A program made the translations under genes and the position numbers. Source: Paenalcaligenes sp050487225 (GTDB taxonomy: Bacteria > Pseudomonadota > Gammaproteobacteria > Burkholderiales > Burkholderiaceae_B). Taken from it: DNA of 64,000 bases. Shown here one piece after another: positions 7,031 to 15,324 of the stretch. How positions within the stretch are numbered: the first letter of the stretch is position 1; the number at the start of each line of letters is the position of its first letter. Location: the NCBI RefSeq assembly GCF_050487225.1, contig NZ_JBKQGY010000001.1, positions 1,550,001-1,614,000 of the forward strand, given 5' to 3'. The notes below the pieces were generated by a model that was not told the DNA's origin, made no database searches, and saw only the letters and a program-made list of their open reading frames with translations.

Positions 7031-8347
7031 ATGATTGGGACACGCAAGGCCTTAGTTGCATTTAGTGGCGCGTTTGGCCTCGCCTGGGTAGTGGAACTGA
7101 TGCTTGCCAGCCCGCTGGCAGGAGACAACCTGTGGATTCTGCGACAACAAACGCTGTACCTCACAGGGGTTTTATCCATTGCATTGATGTCTCTGTCCAT
7201 GTTTCTCGCCGCACGGCCTGCATGGTTAGAAAAGCCTTTAGGTGGCTTAGACCGCATGTATGCCCTACACAAACAAAGCAGCATTTGGGCCATTATCATG
7301 GCCGCTGCACACTGGCTGAGCAAATTAGCCAGCGGCCCCCTACGCGACCTCATTGGTACCGAAAACCGTCCTGCACGCGATAGTGTGCTTTACGGTATGG
7401 AAAGCCTACGTGGCATTGCCAAAGACATGGGTGAATGGACGCTGTACCTACTGTTCGGCATGTTGCTACTCAGCTTATGGAAACGGTTTCCTTATCGCCC
7501 TTGGCGACTGCTGCACCGTAGCATGCCTGTGCTGTACTTGGTACTGGTGTTTCACACCATTGCACTAAGCCCTATGCGTTACTGGCTGCAACCCTTAGGT
7601 GTGATGTTGCTGGTCATGATGGCAGCGGGGAGTTGGGCCGCCCTACGTGCACTAAGCAACCGTATTGGCCAACAGAAAAAACATGACGGTGTAGTGCAAT
7701 CTGTGACCCAGCACGATGATTTGGTAGAAGTGCAATGTAAGGTGGATAGCAACTGGCAGCACCAAGCAGGTCAATTCGCGTTGGTTACCTTTGATGCTAA
7801 AGAAAGTTCACACCCATTCACGATTTCTAGCGCCTGTATGCCCGGCACTGGTTTAGTCAGCTTTCACATCAAAGCCTTAGGTGACTACACCGCTACCTTG
7901 GCAAACTCAGTACAAGCTGGCCAAACCGTAACTATTGAAGGCCCTTATGGCTGCTTTAACACCCAACATGCCGACGACCGTTACGAACAAGTATGGGTAG
8001 CAGGTGGTATAGGTCTTACCCCTTTCTTAGCTATGTTGCAGCAACGTCAGCAGCACGCTCCTGACACACGCACACCAGTACACATGCACTACTGTACTCG
8101 TGATGCTGCACAAGATGCCTTACTGCCTACCTTGCAACAGTTATGCGTGAAAGACGGCCATGTAGAACTGACCCTACACGATGCCGCCTGTAAGCAGCGC
8201 TTTAGCGCCCAACAACTGCCTACTGCCTCTGCTTTCCAAGTATGGTTCTGTGGCCCCAAAGGCTTACGTAGCGCGCTAAAAACGGGCATTGAATCACTGC
8301 AACTGCGCTGCAAAGGCTTTCACCACGAAATGTTTGATATGCGCTAA
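7031..8347 (+). CDS. Ferric reductase-like flavocytochrome
   Basis: The ATG at 7031 is chosen because GGAGA lies six bases upstream; the protein then has 438 residues. The N-terminal half has about six transmembrane helices with paired histidines (HKQSSIWAIIMAAAH, LLHRSMPVLYLVLVFH), as in ferric reductase/NOX haem domains. The C-terminal half is a ferredoxin-NADP reductase module: the FAD-binding block HPFTISS near residue 260, then the nucleotide-binding GGIGLTPFLAML near 330 and a terminal Phe-rich end. It would carry electrons from NAD(P)H across the membrane, probably to ferric iron or another acceptor. Substrate is not shown by sequence. Confidence 0.85.
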   Translation: MIGTRKALVAFSGAFGLAWVVELMLASPLAGDNLWILRQQTLYLTGVLSIALMSLSMFLAARPAWLEKPLGGLDRMYALHKQSSIWAIIMAAAHWLSKLASGPLRDLIGTENRPARDSVLYGMESLRGIAKDMGEWTLYLLFGMLLLSLWKRFPYRPWRLLHRSMPVLYLVLVFHTIALSPMRYWLQPLGVMLLVMMAAGSWAALRALSNRIGQQKKHDGVVQSVTQHDDLVEVQCKVDSNWQHQAGQFALVTFDAKESSHPFTISSACMPGTGLVSFHIKALGDYTATLANSVQAGQTVTIEGPYGCFNTQHADDRYEQVWVAGGIGLTPFLAMLQQRQQHAPDTRTPVHMHYCTRDAAQDALLPTLQQLCVKDGHVELTLHDAACKQRFSAQQLPTASAFQVWFCGPKGLRSALKTGIESLQLRCKGFHHEMFDMR

Positions 8348-8351
8348 GGCC

Positions 8352-8993
8352 TTATACGCTGCCCAGCAGCAAGCGCAACGCAAACCCCACTAATACAACG
8401 CCCATCCCGCGGTCTACCCAGTAGCCACTGCGGGTAAAGCGTTGTCGTACTTGCTGATTAGAAAACAGCAAACACACCAACACAAACCACGCCGCATTCA
8501 CCAAACACATCCACAACCCATACAGTGCTTGTACGGACAAGGGCGTTGTTGCTTGCACCACCGATGTAAACACCGCCAAAAAGAACAACGTCGCTTTAGG
8601 ATTTGTGGCATTGGTCATAAAACCAATCCAAAACGAGCGTGAGGCACTCTGCCCTGCATCTTCAGGTTTGCAATCTGGGTCCAGCGCATCCGGCGATGCA
8701 GGTTTGCTACGCAAGAAGTTAATCCCTAAATACAGCAAATACGCGCCCCCAATAAACTTGGCTGCGGTCATTAACCACGGCGTGGTATGCATCAAGGCGC
8801 TCACCCCTATGAGGGTGTACAGCACATGCACGGAAATACCTGCCCCAATACCTAAGGCTGTAAAAACCCCCGCACGTCGGCCAAAGCGCACACTTTGTCT
8901 AATGGTGATGGCGAAGTCTGGCCCAGGAGCCAACACTGCCAAGAAGTGAATCAGCGCTAATCCTAAAAATTCCTGCCAATATGTTGCCAACAT
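8352..8993 (-). CDS. LysE/RhtB-family amino-acid exporter
   Basis: This inner-membrane protein has 213 residues from the ATG at 8993. The N-terminus LIHFLAVLAPGPDFAITIRQSVRFGRRAG is the family signature, and five to six hydrophobic helices follow. A longer form would need a GTG at 9038 with no ribosome site and would add a polar extension the family lacks. It is transcribed divergently from the LysR gene at 9087, the usual exporter/regulator arrangement. It ends only four bases from the convergent flavocytochrome gene. Substrate unknown. Confidence 0.88.
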   Translation of the reverse strand: MLATYWQEFLGLALIHFLAVLAPGPDFAITIRQSVRFGRRAGVFTALGIGAGISVHVLYTLIGVSALMHTTPWLMTAAKFIGGAYLLYLGINFLRSKPASPDALDPDCKPEDAGQSASRSFWIGFMTNATNPKATLFFLAVFTSVVQATTPLSVQALYGLWMCLVNAAWFVLVCLLFSNQQVRQRFTRSGYWVDRGMGVVLVGFALRLLLGSV

Positions 8994-9086
8994 GCTCAAC
9001 TCGTACCTGTGGGGATTCAAGGTGATTATTGTAGCCACCTCTTAGTGCTGCGATAATCATCCAAAATATCAAATAATTATTTCCCC

Positions 9087-9998
9087 ATGAGCACAAATCA
9101 ATTACTGCCTTTACTGGCTGAAATGGCGATATTTGTTAGGGTGGTAGAGGTAGGCAGTTTTTCCGAAGCTGCTCGCCAGCTAGGTTCTACGCCTTCGGCT
9201 GTCAGCCGCGCTATTGCACGGTTAGAAAAAGCGTTGGGTAATCGCTTGCTACAACGCACCACCCGAAAGCTGCGCTTAAGCGATACTGGCAAAGCAGTGT
9301 ACGCCCACTGCCAAGACATGTTGCATGCGGCCCAAGCGGCCATTGAAGTATCTGGTCATCATCATGAAGAGCCGTATGGGCAATTGCGCTTAAGCGTTCC
9401 TAAAGCCGTAGGCCATTTTCTGATTCACCCACATATTCCGGAGTTTCTGGCGCGTTACCCCAAGGTGGATATTTCCATGCGCTTGGATGATCGCTATGTA
9501 GACCTGATTGATGACGAAGTAGACCTAGCCATACGCATCACCAATCAACCGCCTCCGGGGTTGATGGGTCGCCCCTTGCTGTCTATTGAGCATCTGCTTT
9601 GTGCCACGCCAGAATATCTAGACCAACATGGCACACCACAGCACCCGCACGACCTTAAGCAACACAGTTGTATTTACTTGGGTGAAGAACCCAGTGACTC
9701 ACGCTGGAAATTCACTCAAGGCAATAAGCAACTTACCGTACAAGTGCAGGGACGCTATGCTGCCAACCATACCGGTGTGCGTTTAGATGCCGTGCTACAA
9801 AATCTGGGCATAGGTAGCTTACCTTTTTTCACCGCGCGACAGGCTTTGGCAACAGGCCGTATTGTGCCTGTACTGCCTGAGTGGAATTTCAAAACCAATT
9901 ACAGCGGGATGGCATGGGCGCTGTATCCACCCACCCGACATTTACCCTCTAAACTACGGGCCTTCTTAGAATTTCTCTCAGACCGTCTAGAACACTAG
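9087..9998 (+). CDS. LysR-family transcriptional regulator
   Basis: This 303-residue protein has the N-terminal winged helix-turn-helix FVRVVEVGSFSEAARQLGSTPSAVSRAIARLEKALG and a periplasmic-binding-protein-like effector domain. The form MAIFVRVVEVGSFSEAA is typical of the large LTTR subgroup that controls adjacent exporters or oxidoreductases. It is divergent from the LysE/RhtB gene with about 93 bases between starts, so it probably controls that gene. Confidence 0.92.
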   Translation: MSTNQLLPLLAEMAIFVRVVEVGSFSEAARQLGSTPSAVSRAIARLEKALGNRLLQRTTRKLRLSDTGKAVYAHCQDMLHAAQAAIEVSGHHHEEPYGQLRLSVPKAVGHFLIHPHIPEFLARYPKVDISMRLDDRYVDLIDDEVDLAIRITNQPPPGLMGRPLLSIEHLLCATPEYLDQHGTPQHPHDLKQHSCIYLGEEPSDSRWKFTQGNKQLTVQVQGRYAANHTGVRLDAVLQNLGIGSLPFFTARQALATGRIVPVLPEWNFKTNYSGMAWALYPPTRHLPSKLRAFLEFLSDRLEH

Positions 9999-10056
9999 TA
10001 GTCCCCACATAAAGTGCCTCATAATAGAAGCTTGGCCTTTTTACACCGCATCTTGC

Positions 10057-10713
10057 ATGAAACGTTCCCATATAGAGCAGCTGAAACAGCGTGCTAAACA
10101 ATTTCACCAGCACCAACCTTTGCCATTACAGCAGGGGCTGTACAACCTGCAGCGCCTAGGCCGTTCCAGCGATGCCTTCACGTATGAGGCCAATGTCACC
10201 TTTGTACAAAATGACTACCGTGTGTATGTGCACTGGGAGCACCCTCGCCTGCGCTACATGCGTCTGGTAGAAGAACTCGCATGGCAGCAGCTACAGCATC
10301 AGCCTACGTTGGAACAAGAGTTATGGATTGCCGATAACAGTGCCAACTACCGCAACCTTAGCCTGTCATCACACCAGCTGTTAAGCTGGTCTCCTGCCTC
10401 ACACGAAGCCAGACAAGCCTTCTACCAAGAGCTTAGCCAAAAGATTCAAGAAGTAGGCCCAGACACCGACTTCCATATACGCCCTGAGCTGCGTAGCTAT
10501 TGGACCGCACAAGGTCGCGTGGTAGATCTGTGTTGCCCCATCGAAGTGCGTAATACCCACGACTTGCACGCGCTTACCGCCTTGGTCAAACAACTGCTAC
10601 AAGGCCAGCAAAACCTCACAAGCCTGTACGCTGATGCCGACTACACCCAAGCGGACTGGGCGCGTGAATTTACATCCCCCACTTCGGCTACCACGCCTAT
10701 AATGCCTGAGTGA
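10057..10713 (+). CDS. Protein of unknown function
   Basis: This 218-residue soluble protein is not one I recognise. It has a basic N-terminus (KRSHIEQLKQRAKQFHQHQ), many aromatic and Gln residues, and no signal peptide, membrane helix or metal motif. It precedes the next unknown gene by 33 bases on the same strand and may belong to the operon that runs to pyrD. Codon use resembles its neighbours. Confidence 0.7.
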   Translation: MKRSHIEQLKQRAKQFHQHQPLPLQQGLYNLQRLGRSSDAFTYEANVTFVQNDYRVYVHWEHPRLRYMRLVEELAWQQLQHQPTLEQELWIADNSANYRNLSLSSHQLLSWSPASHEARQAFYQELSQKIQEVGPDTDFHIRPELRSYWTAQGRVVDLCCPIEVRNTHDLHALTALVKQLLQGQQNLTSLYADADYTQADWAREFTSPTSATTPIMPE

Positions 10714-10746
10714 CTGTTTGATAACGCTGCTCAAGCGTGACATCTG

Positions 10747-11382
10747 ATGGATGAACTCGTGCTGCAAGGCCAGCAAAAATGGCCTAATGTCCCGCATACT
10801 TATGGCTACCTGGCGCTTTCTGCACAGGGTAATTGGCATCTTTATGCTGCCCCCCATTCTGCACCTGATTTTGCGGCATCCAGCCGCGTCACATCGCCGG
10901 CTTTGCAGCACTTCATTGAGCGCAATTATGCGGCAGATGAGCGAGGTTGCTGGTACTTCCAAAATGGCCCGCAGCGCGTGTATGTGATGCTAGAAAAAGC
11001 ACCTTTGCTGCTACGTTTGAATGCAGCCCTACAACTGTGCAGCCATACTCACCACATTATTGAACACACCTCGGCGTGGTATATCACCGATCTGGGTGAA
11101 CTTTATCTGCAAAGCCCTGAGGGGTGTGGCCTGATTGCCGGCAGAGATCTACCCGCGCTTGCAGAACAATTACGTCTTAGCGATGACATGTCATTGCTGG
11201 ACTATCTGGAACATCACGATCCCCACACCCTGCATGGCAAAACGTTACAGTACCACTGTGCAATGTTCGCCATACCGCAAAGTGCTACGGTGTACTACAC
11301 TCAGGATCACGATCTGCCCGGGCTATCCGGCTTTGTTAGGCTCCCTGCCCCCACCCCTATCACAGACCAATCATCATTATGA
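10747..11382 (+). CDS. Conserved protein of unknown function
   Basis: This 211-residue cytoplasmic protein has blocks GWHLYAAPHS-like, CWYFQNGPQRVYVMLEKAPL, TAWYITDLGELYLQSPEG and SLLDYLEHHDPHTLHGKTL. I believe a family like this is conserved in Burkholderiales beside Nudix and aat genes, but cannot name a domain with certainty. Its stop overlaps the Nudix start by four bases (ATGA), so the two are translationally coupled and probably act in the same process or are simply co-regulated. Confidence 0.72.
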   Translation: MDELVLQGQQKWPNVPHTYGYLALSAQGNWHLYAAPHSAPDFAASSRVTSPALQHFIERNYAADERGCWYFQNGPQRVYVMLEKAPLLLRLNAALQLCSHTHHIIEHTSAWYITDLGELYLQSPEGCGLIAGRDLPALAEQLRLSDDMSLLDYLEHHDPHTLHGKTLQYHCAMFAIPQSATVYYTQDHDLPGLSGFVRLPAPTPITDQSSL

Positions 11383-11969
11383 GCAGCCCCTCTCCCGATT
11401 TTTATTTCCCCGTTCCACGCAGTCAAAAATATTGCAGTCAATGCGCCCATCCCCTGACACAAATGGTGCCTCCGGGGGATAACCGTCTGCGTGACGTATG
11501 TGAAAAATGCGGGGCTGTGCATTATCAAAACCCACGCAACGTCGTGGGCGTATTGCCTATTTGGGATGGCAAAATTTTGCTGTGCAAACGGGCCATTGAG
11601 CCGCGTTATGGGTTGTGGACCTTACCCGCTGGCTTTATGGAGCTCAGTGAAACCACCGCAGAAGGGGCGTTGCGGGAAACAGATGAAGAGGCAGGCGCAT
11701 CCGTAGAATTAAGCAAACTGTACACGGTGATTGATGTACCGCACGCCGAACAAGTGCACTTTTACTACTTGGGTAATTTGCGCAGTCCTGAACTGAACCC
11801 CGGGCCAGAAACGCTGGAAACCATGTTTGTCACCCCCGACGAGATCCCTTGGGATGAGTTGGCGTTCCGCACTGTTCGCACCACCTTAGAACACTACTGC
11901 AACGATGTGAAGCGTGGCCGCTTTGACTCCCACTTCTACGCGCTGGAAACCCCTTTCCACGTACGCTAA
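11379..11969 (+). CDS. Nudix hydrolase with a zinc ribbon
   Basis: This 196-residue protein has an N-terminal zinc ribbon (Cys19-x2-Cys22 and Cys41-x2-Cys44). A Nudix domain follows, whose box spans residues 85-107 (GFMELSE...ALRETDEEAGA) with all Gly, Glu and Arg positions in place. The layout resembles the short NudC-like group that hydrolyses nucleoside diphosphate compounds such as NADH or ADP-ribose. The exact substrate is unknown. It overlaps the preceding gene by four bases and lies three bases before aat. Confidence 0.9.
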   Translation: MSSPSPDFYFPVPRSQKYCSQCAHPLTQMVPPGDNRLRDVCEKCGAVHYQNPRNVVGVLPIWDGKILLCKRAIEPRYGLWTLPAGFMELSETTAEGALRETDEEAGASVELSKLYTVIDVPHAEQVHFYYLGNLRSPELNPGPETLETMFVTPDEIPWDELAFRTVRTTLEHYCNDVKRGRFDSHFYALETPFHVR

Positions 11970-11972
11970 GTC

Positions 11973-12737
11973 ATGAGCACTCTGGCGCTGCTGTCCCCCC
12001 ATAGCCCTTTTCCTCCTGTGGAAGCCGCCTTGCCAGGCGGTTTACTGGCTGTGGGTGCAGATTTAAGTCTGCAACGCCTGATTACCGCTTATCAACAGGG
12101 CATCTTTCCGTGGTTTAGCGAAGGCGACCCTATCTTGTGGTGGAGTCCTGATCCACGCATGGTACTGGCTACTGAGCACTTTAAGCTGTCGCGCTCTTTA
12201 GGCAAAAAATGTCGACAAATCGCTAGGCAAGAACAAGCGCCCAACGCCTCTATACAAGTACATACCGATCGTAGTTTTAGCGATGTCATACGACATTGCT
12301 CCGAAACACGTGCCGAAGAAGGTACGTGGATTACACAAGACATTATGGATGCCTACGAACGTATGCATCACGCTGGTTACGCCCACAGTGTAGAAACCTG
12401 GGTAGATGGCCAACTGGTAGGTGGGCTGTATGGTATTTGCATGGGCCGCTTCTTTTTTGGTGAGTCTATGTTTGCCCTGCAAACAGATGCCAGCAAAATT
12501 GCCCTGTATTATTTGGTGCAATTTTTACGTGCCAATCAGGTGCCCTACATAGATTGCCAGCAAGAAACCGCCCACTTGGCTAGCCTCGGCGCTGCCGCAA
12601 TGCCTAGGGCTGACTTTGTGCACCTGCTACAACAAGGGCAGCGTCATGCCGCACCAACGTGGCATCAAGGCCAACTGCTGCACGATGGTGTGCTATGTTC
12701 AACATTCCAGCCTTTAGCAGACCAGAGCGCCCTATGA
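11973..12737 (+). CDS. aat: Leucyl/phenylalanyl-tRNA--protein transferase
   Basis: This 254-residue enzyme transfers Leu or Phe from tRNA to proteins with N-terminal Arg or Lys, marking them for ClpAP through ClpS. Family blocks are plain: GGLLAVGADLSLQRLITAYQQGIFPWF, WWSPDPRMVL, HSVETWVDGQLVGGLYG, GRFFFGESMF and YIDCQQETAHLASLG. Its TGA overlaps the ATG of bpt, so the two N-degron transferases are coupled. Confidence 0.97.
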   Translation: MSTLALLSPHSPFPPVEAALPGGLLAVGADLSLQRLITAYQQGIFPWFSEGDPILWWSPDPRMVLATEHFKLSRSLGKKCRQIARQEQAPNASIQVHTDRSFSDVIRHCSETRAEEGTWITQDIMDAYERMHHAGYAHSVETWVDGQLVGGLYGICMGRFFFGESMFALQTDASKIALYYLVQFLRANQVPYIDCQQETAHLASLGAAAMPRADFVHLLQQGQRHAAPTWHQGQLLHDGVLCSTFQPLADQSAL

Positions 12738-13462
12738 TGCATGCGCCAGACCCCACCATACAGCCCCTGCAGTTTTACACCACAGCGCCTTACATTTGCA
12801 GTTACCTGCCTAAACGACAAGCACGTTCCAAGGTTGCGGTTCCTGCCGATGCCATTAGCCCCAGCACGTATTCACAGTTGATGGATCAGGGCTTTAGACG
12901 TAGTGGCACATTTGTATATAAACCCAACTGCCAACAATGTAAGGCCTGCACGTCGTTACGCATTGATGTGCAGAACTTTAAGGCGGACCGTACTCAGCGC
13001 CGTGCGTGGAAACGTCTGCAGCACCTGAGTGTGCAATTGCTGCCACTGGAATGGAACGAAGAGCACTACTTGCTGTATCGCGACTATCAGGCACAACGCC
13101 ACGACTTGCATCAAGACGACCACGAGGTGCGTGCGCAGTATGCCCAGTTTTTATTGTCCAGTCAGGTAGAATCCCGCCTAGTTGAGTTCCGTGACCCCGA
13201 TACGCATGAGCTAAAAATTGTGGCGCTTTGCGATATGCTCGACCAAGGGCTCTCTGCGGTCTATACTTTTTTTTCGCCAGACTCTACAGAGAGTCTGGGA
13301 ACTTATGCCATACTTTGGCAAATACATTTCTGTCAATCTTTGGGGCTGCCTTGGCTGTATCTAGGCTACTGGATTGAGCAGAGCCGAAAAATGGCCTATA
13401 AGACCCGATTTACTCCCTACCAACTTTTACAAAACGGGAGTTGGTCGGCCCCCCAACCCTAG
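12734..13462 (+). CDS. bpt: Aspartate/glutamate leucyltransferase (Bpt)
   Basis: The start is the ATG at 12734, overlapping the aat stop (ATGA); upstream in-frame codons lie inside aat and are not family sequence. This gives 242 residues. Motifs of the arginyltransferase/Bpt family are present: YICSYLPKRQARSKVAVP, SQLMDQGFRRSGTFVYKPNC, Cys-Gln-Gln-Cys-Lys-Ala-Cys, and the C-terminal WLYLGYWIEQSRKMAYKTRF. Bpt adds Leu to proteins with N-terminal Asp or Glu, feeding the same ClpS/ClpAP route as Aat. Confidence 0.95.
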   Translation: MMHAPDPTIQPLQFYTTAPYICSYLPKRQARSKVAVPADAISPSTYSQLMDQGFRRSGTFVYKPNCQQCKACTSLRIDVQNFKADRTQRRAWKRLQHLSVQLLPLEWNEEHYLLYRDYQAQRHDLHQDDHEVRAQYAQFLLSSQVESRLVEFRDPDTHELKIVALCDMLDQGLSAVYTFFSPDSTESLGTYAILWQIHFCQSLGLPWLYLGYWIEQSRKMAYKTRFTPYQLLQNGSWSAPQP

Positions 13463-13474
13463 TTCTTTGTGCCT

Positions 13475-14518
13475 ATGTCTCTACTATTCAAAAGTTACGC
13501 TGCTGTTCGCCCACTTCTGTTTTCCATGGATGCAGAGCAGGCCCACAACTTTACTTTGCAGCGCTTGAGTACTCTGCACCAGAACCCGGTTACTCAACGC
13601 CTACTACCTAAACCGCCTGAAGGTAAACCTATTCAACTGATGGGGCTGACCTGTAGGAATCCGGTAGGTTTGGCTGCCGGTTTGGACAAAAACGGTGCAC
13701 ACATTGATGCGCTAGCAAGCTTGGGCTTTGGTTTTGTAGAGGTAGGTACAGTGACCCCTCTAGCGCAGCCAGGCAACCCACAGCCTCGTCTATTCCGCTT
13801 ACCTGAGCGTCAAGCGCTGATCAACCGTTTTGGTTTTAACAACGACGGTTTGGATACCTTTTTAAGTAACGTCAAACGCAGCAACTGGCGTAAACAAGGC
13901 GGTATTCTGGGGCTGAACATTGGTAAAAATGCCAGCACACCTATTGAAGCGGCCGTGGATGATTACCTTAAAGGCTTGGTAGGCGTCTACCCCGAAGCGG
14001 ACTACATCACCGTCAACATCTCGTCGCCCAACACACAAAACCTGCGTGCGCTACAAGCGGCTGACGAACTCAGCAGTCTGCTACGTGCCTTGTCTGAAAA
14101 GCGTAAAGAGCTTAGCGACCAGCATCAGCGTTATGTGCCTATCGCGGTCAAAATCGCACCCGATTTGAACCAAGAGCAAATTGCTGCGATTGCTGACAGT
14201 CTGCGTGAAAACGGTATTGATGGCGTGATTGCTACCAACACCACACTAAGCCGTGAAACCGTAGAAGGTTTGCCGCATTCGGACGAGCAAGGCGGCTTAT
14301 CTGGCCCGCCAGTACATGCTCTGTCGTTGTCGGTGATTCGTGGCCTACGTCGCCAACTGGGCGATGACTTCCCCATTATTGGGGTAGGTGGTATTCAATC
14401 CGCACACGATGCGCAAGACAAACTCGATGCCGGTGCTAACGCCGTGCAACTGTACACTGGCTTGATCTACCGTGGCCCCGCATTGATTCACGAATGCATA
14501 CGCGCCCTGAAAGACTAA
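13475..14518 (+). CDS. pyrD: Dihydroorotate dehydrogenase (quinone), class 2
   Basis: The enzyme oxidises dihydroorotate to orotate with quinone as acceptor in pyrimidine synthesis, at the inner membrane. The N-terminal helix LLFKSYAAVRPLLFSMDAEQAHN is the class 2 membrane-associating segment. Conserved blocks include NPVGLAAGLDKNG, FVEVGTVTP, RLINRFGFNN-like, VNISSPNTQNLR with the active-site Ser, and IGVGGIQSAHDA for FMN phosphate binding. The ATG at 13475 is preferred to the GTG at 13469. It is the last gene before the terminator at 14543. Confidence 0.96.
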   Translation: MSLLFKSYAAVRPLLFSMDAEQAHNFTLQRLSTLHQNPVTQRLLPKPPEGKPIQLMGLTCRNPVGLAAGLDKNGAHIDALASLGFGFVEVGTVTPLAQPGNPQPRLFRLPERQALINRFGFNNDGLDTFLSNVKRSNWRKQGGILGLNIGKNASTPIEAAVDDYLKGLVGVYPEADYITVNISSPNTQNLRALQAADELSSLLRALSEKRKELSDQHQRYVPIAVKIAPDLNQEQIAAIADSLRENGIDGVIATNTTLSRETVEGLPHSDEQGGLSGPPVHALSLSVIRGLRRQLGDDFPIIGVGGIQSAHDAQDKLDAGANAVQLYTGLIYRGPALIHECIRALKD

Positions 14519-14542
14519 CGCTATAGTCTCTCACGTCACACT

Positions 14543-14574
14543 AGGCAGAGTCGCATACGCGCTCTGCCTTTTTC
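14543..14574 (+). terminator. Rho-independent terminator after pyrD
   Basis: AGGCAGAG (14543-14550) pairs with CTCTGCCT (14562-14569) across an 11-base loop and is followed by a T-rich run. It lies 25 bases past the pyrD stop and closes the operon. Confidence 0.85.
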
Positions 14575-14615
14575 TTTGCCTGCTGCCTTGCAGCTTCTTG
14601 GCTCCCCAGCGACAA

Positions 14616-14634
14616 TACATGCATACCGTATGTA
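14616..14634. promoter_or_regulatory. Inverted repeat, possible TetR operator
   Basis: TACAT (14616-14620) and ATGTA (14630-14634) form an inverted repeat around nine bases, immediately before the AAGGAG of the TetR gene. TetR-family regulators commonly repress themselves through such palindromes. The assignment is positional. Confidence 0.45.
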
Positions 14635-14645
14635 AGGAGAACACA

Positions 14646-15230
14646 ATGGCCAGACGTACCCGCGCCGAAATGGAAGAAACCCGCCAACAGCTCATCACAT
14701 CGGCCAGGCAAGCTTTTAGTGAGCACGGCTATGCCAACACGTCTATGGATGAGCTAACCGCTCAGGCAGGCTTTACACGCGGTGCGTTATACCATCACTT
14801 CGGGGACAAGAAAGGCTTGCTACAAGCAGTAGTAGAGCAAATAGACGCCGAAATGGATGCACGTCTACAGGCTATTTCCAGCAATGCTGACGATGCATGG
14901 GAAGGTTTTTGCGCCCGCTGCCGTGGTTATTTGGAAATGGCTTTAGAGCCTGAAATACAGCGCATTGTGCTACGCGATGCCAAATCAGTATTAGGTGGAG
15001 CCACACCCGAATCTCAACGCCATTGCATCAGCTCTATGCAAAGCCTAATCCAAAATCTGATCACGCACGGCACAGTTAGCTCGGTAGACCCGCAAGCACT
15101 GGCATCATTGATTTACGGCAGCTTGGCCGAAGCGGCCTTTTGGATTGCCGATGGTGAAGATGGCAACGCCAGACTTGGCCAAAGCATCGTCGCACTCGAC
15201 TTACTCTTACGTGGTCTACGCGCACACTAG
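14646..15230 (+). CDS. TetR-family transcriptional regulator
   Basis: The 194-residue protein starts at the ATG at 14646, six bases after AAGGAG. The N-terminal helix-turn-helix is standard: ARQAFSEHGYANTSMDELTAQAGFTRGALYHHFGDKKGLL. The C-terminal ligand-binding part includes AKSVLGGATPE and LIYGSLAEAAFWIADGED, an AcrR/RutR-like pattern. The target is unknown; the convergent phasin gene is the nearest neighbour. A short palindrome upstream may be its own operator. Confidence 0.92.
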   Translation: MARRTRAEMEETRQQLITSARQAFSEHGYANTSMDELTAQAGFTRGALYHHFGDKKGLLQAVVEQIDAEMDARLQAISSNADDAWEGFCARCRGYLEMALEPEIQRIVLRDAKSVLGGATPESQRHCISSMQSLIQNLITHGTVSSVDPQALASLIYGSLAEAAFWIADGEDGNARLGQSIVALDLLLRGLRAH

Positions 15231-15243
15231 ACACACATCAGAC

Positions 15244-15271
15244 AAAAAAATCCCCCGAACCTGTCGGGGGA
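15244..15271 (-). terminator. Rho-independent terminator after the phasin gene
   Basis: TCCCCCGA (15251-15258) and TCGGGGGA (15264-15271) form a perfect 8-bp GC-rich stem with a 5-base loop. The seven A bases at 15244-15250 become a U run on the minus-strand transcript. It serves the phasin gene and may also stop the convergent TetR transcript. Confidence 0.88.
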
Positions 15272-15324
15272 AAATATACAACGCAGATGAGGTACTGGCA
15301 GCCTATTGGCTGCCATGCAGCGTG

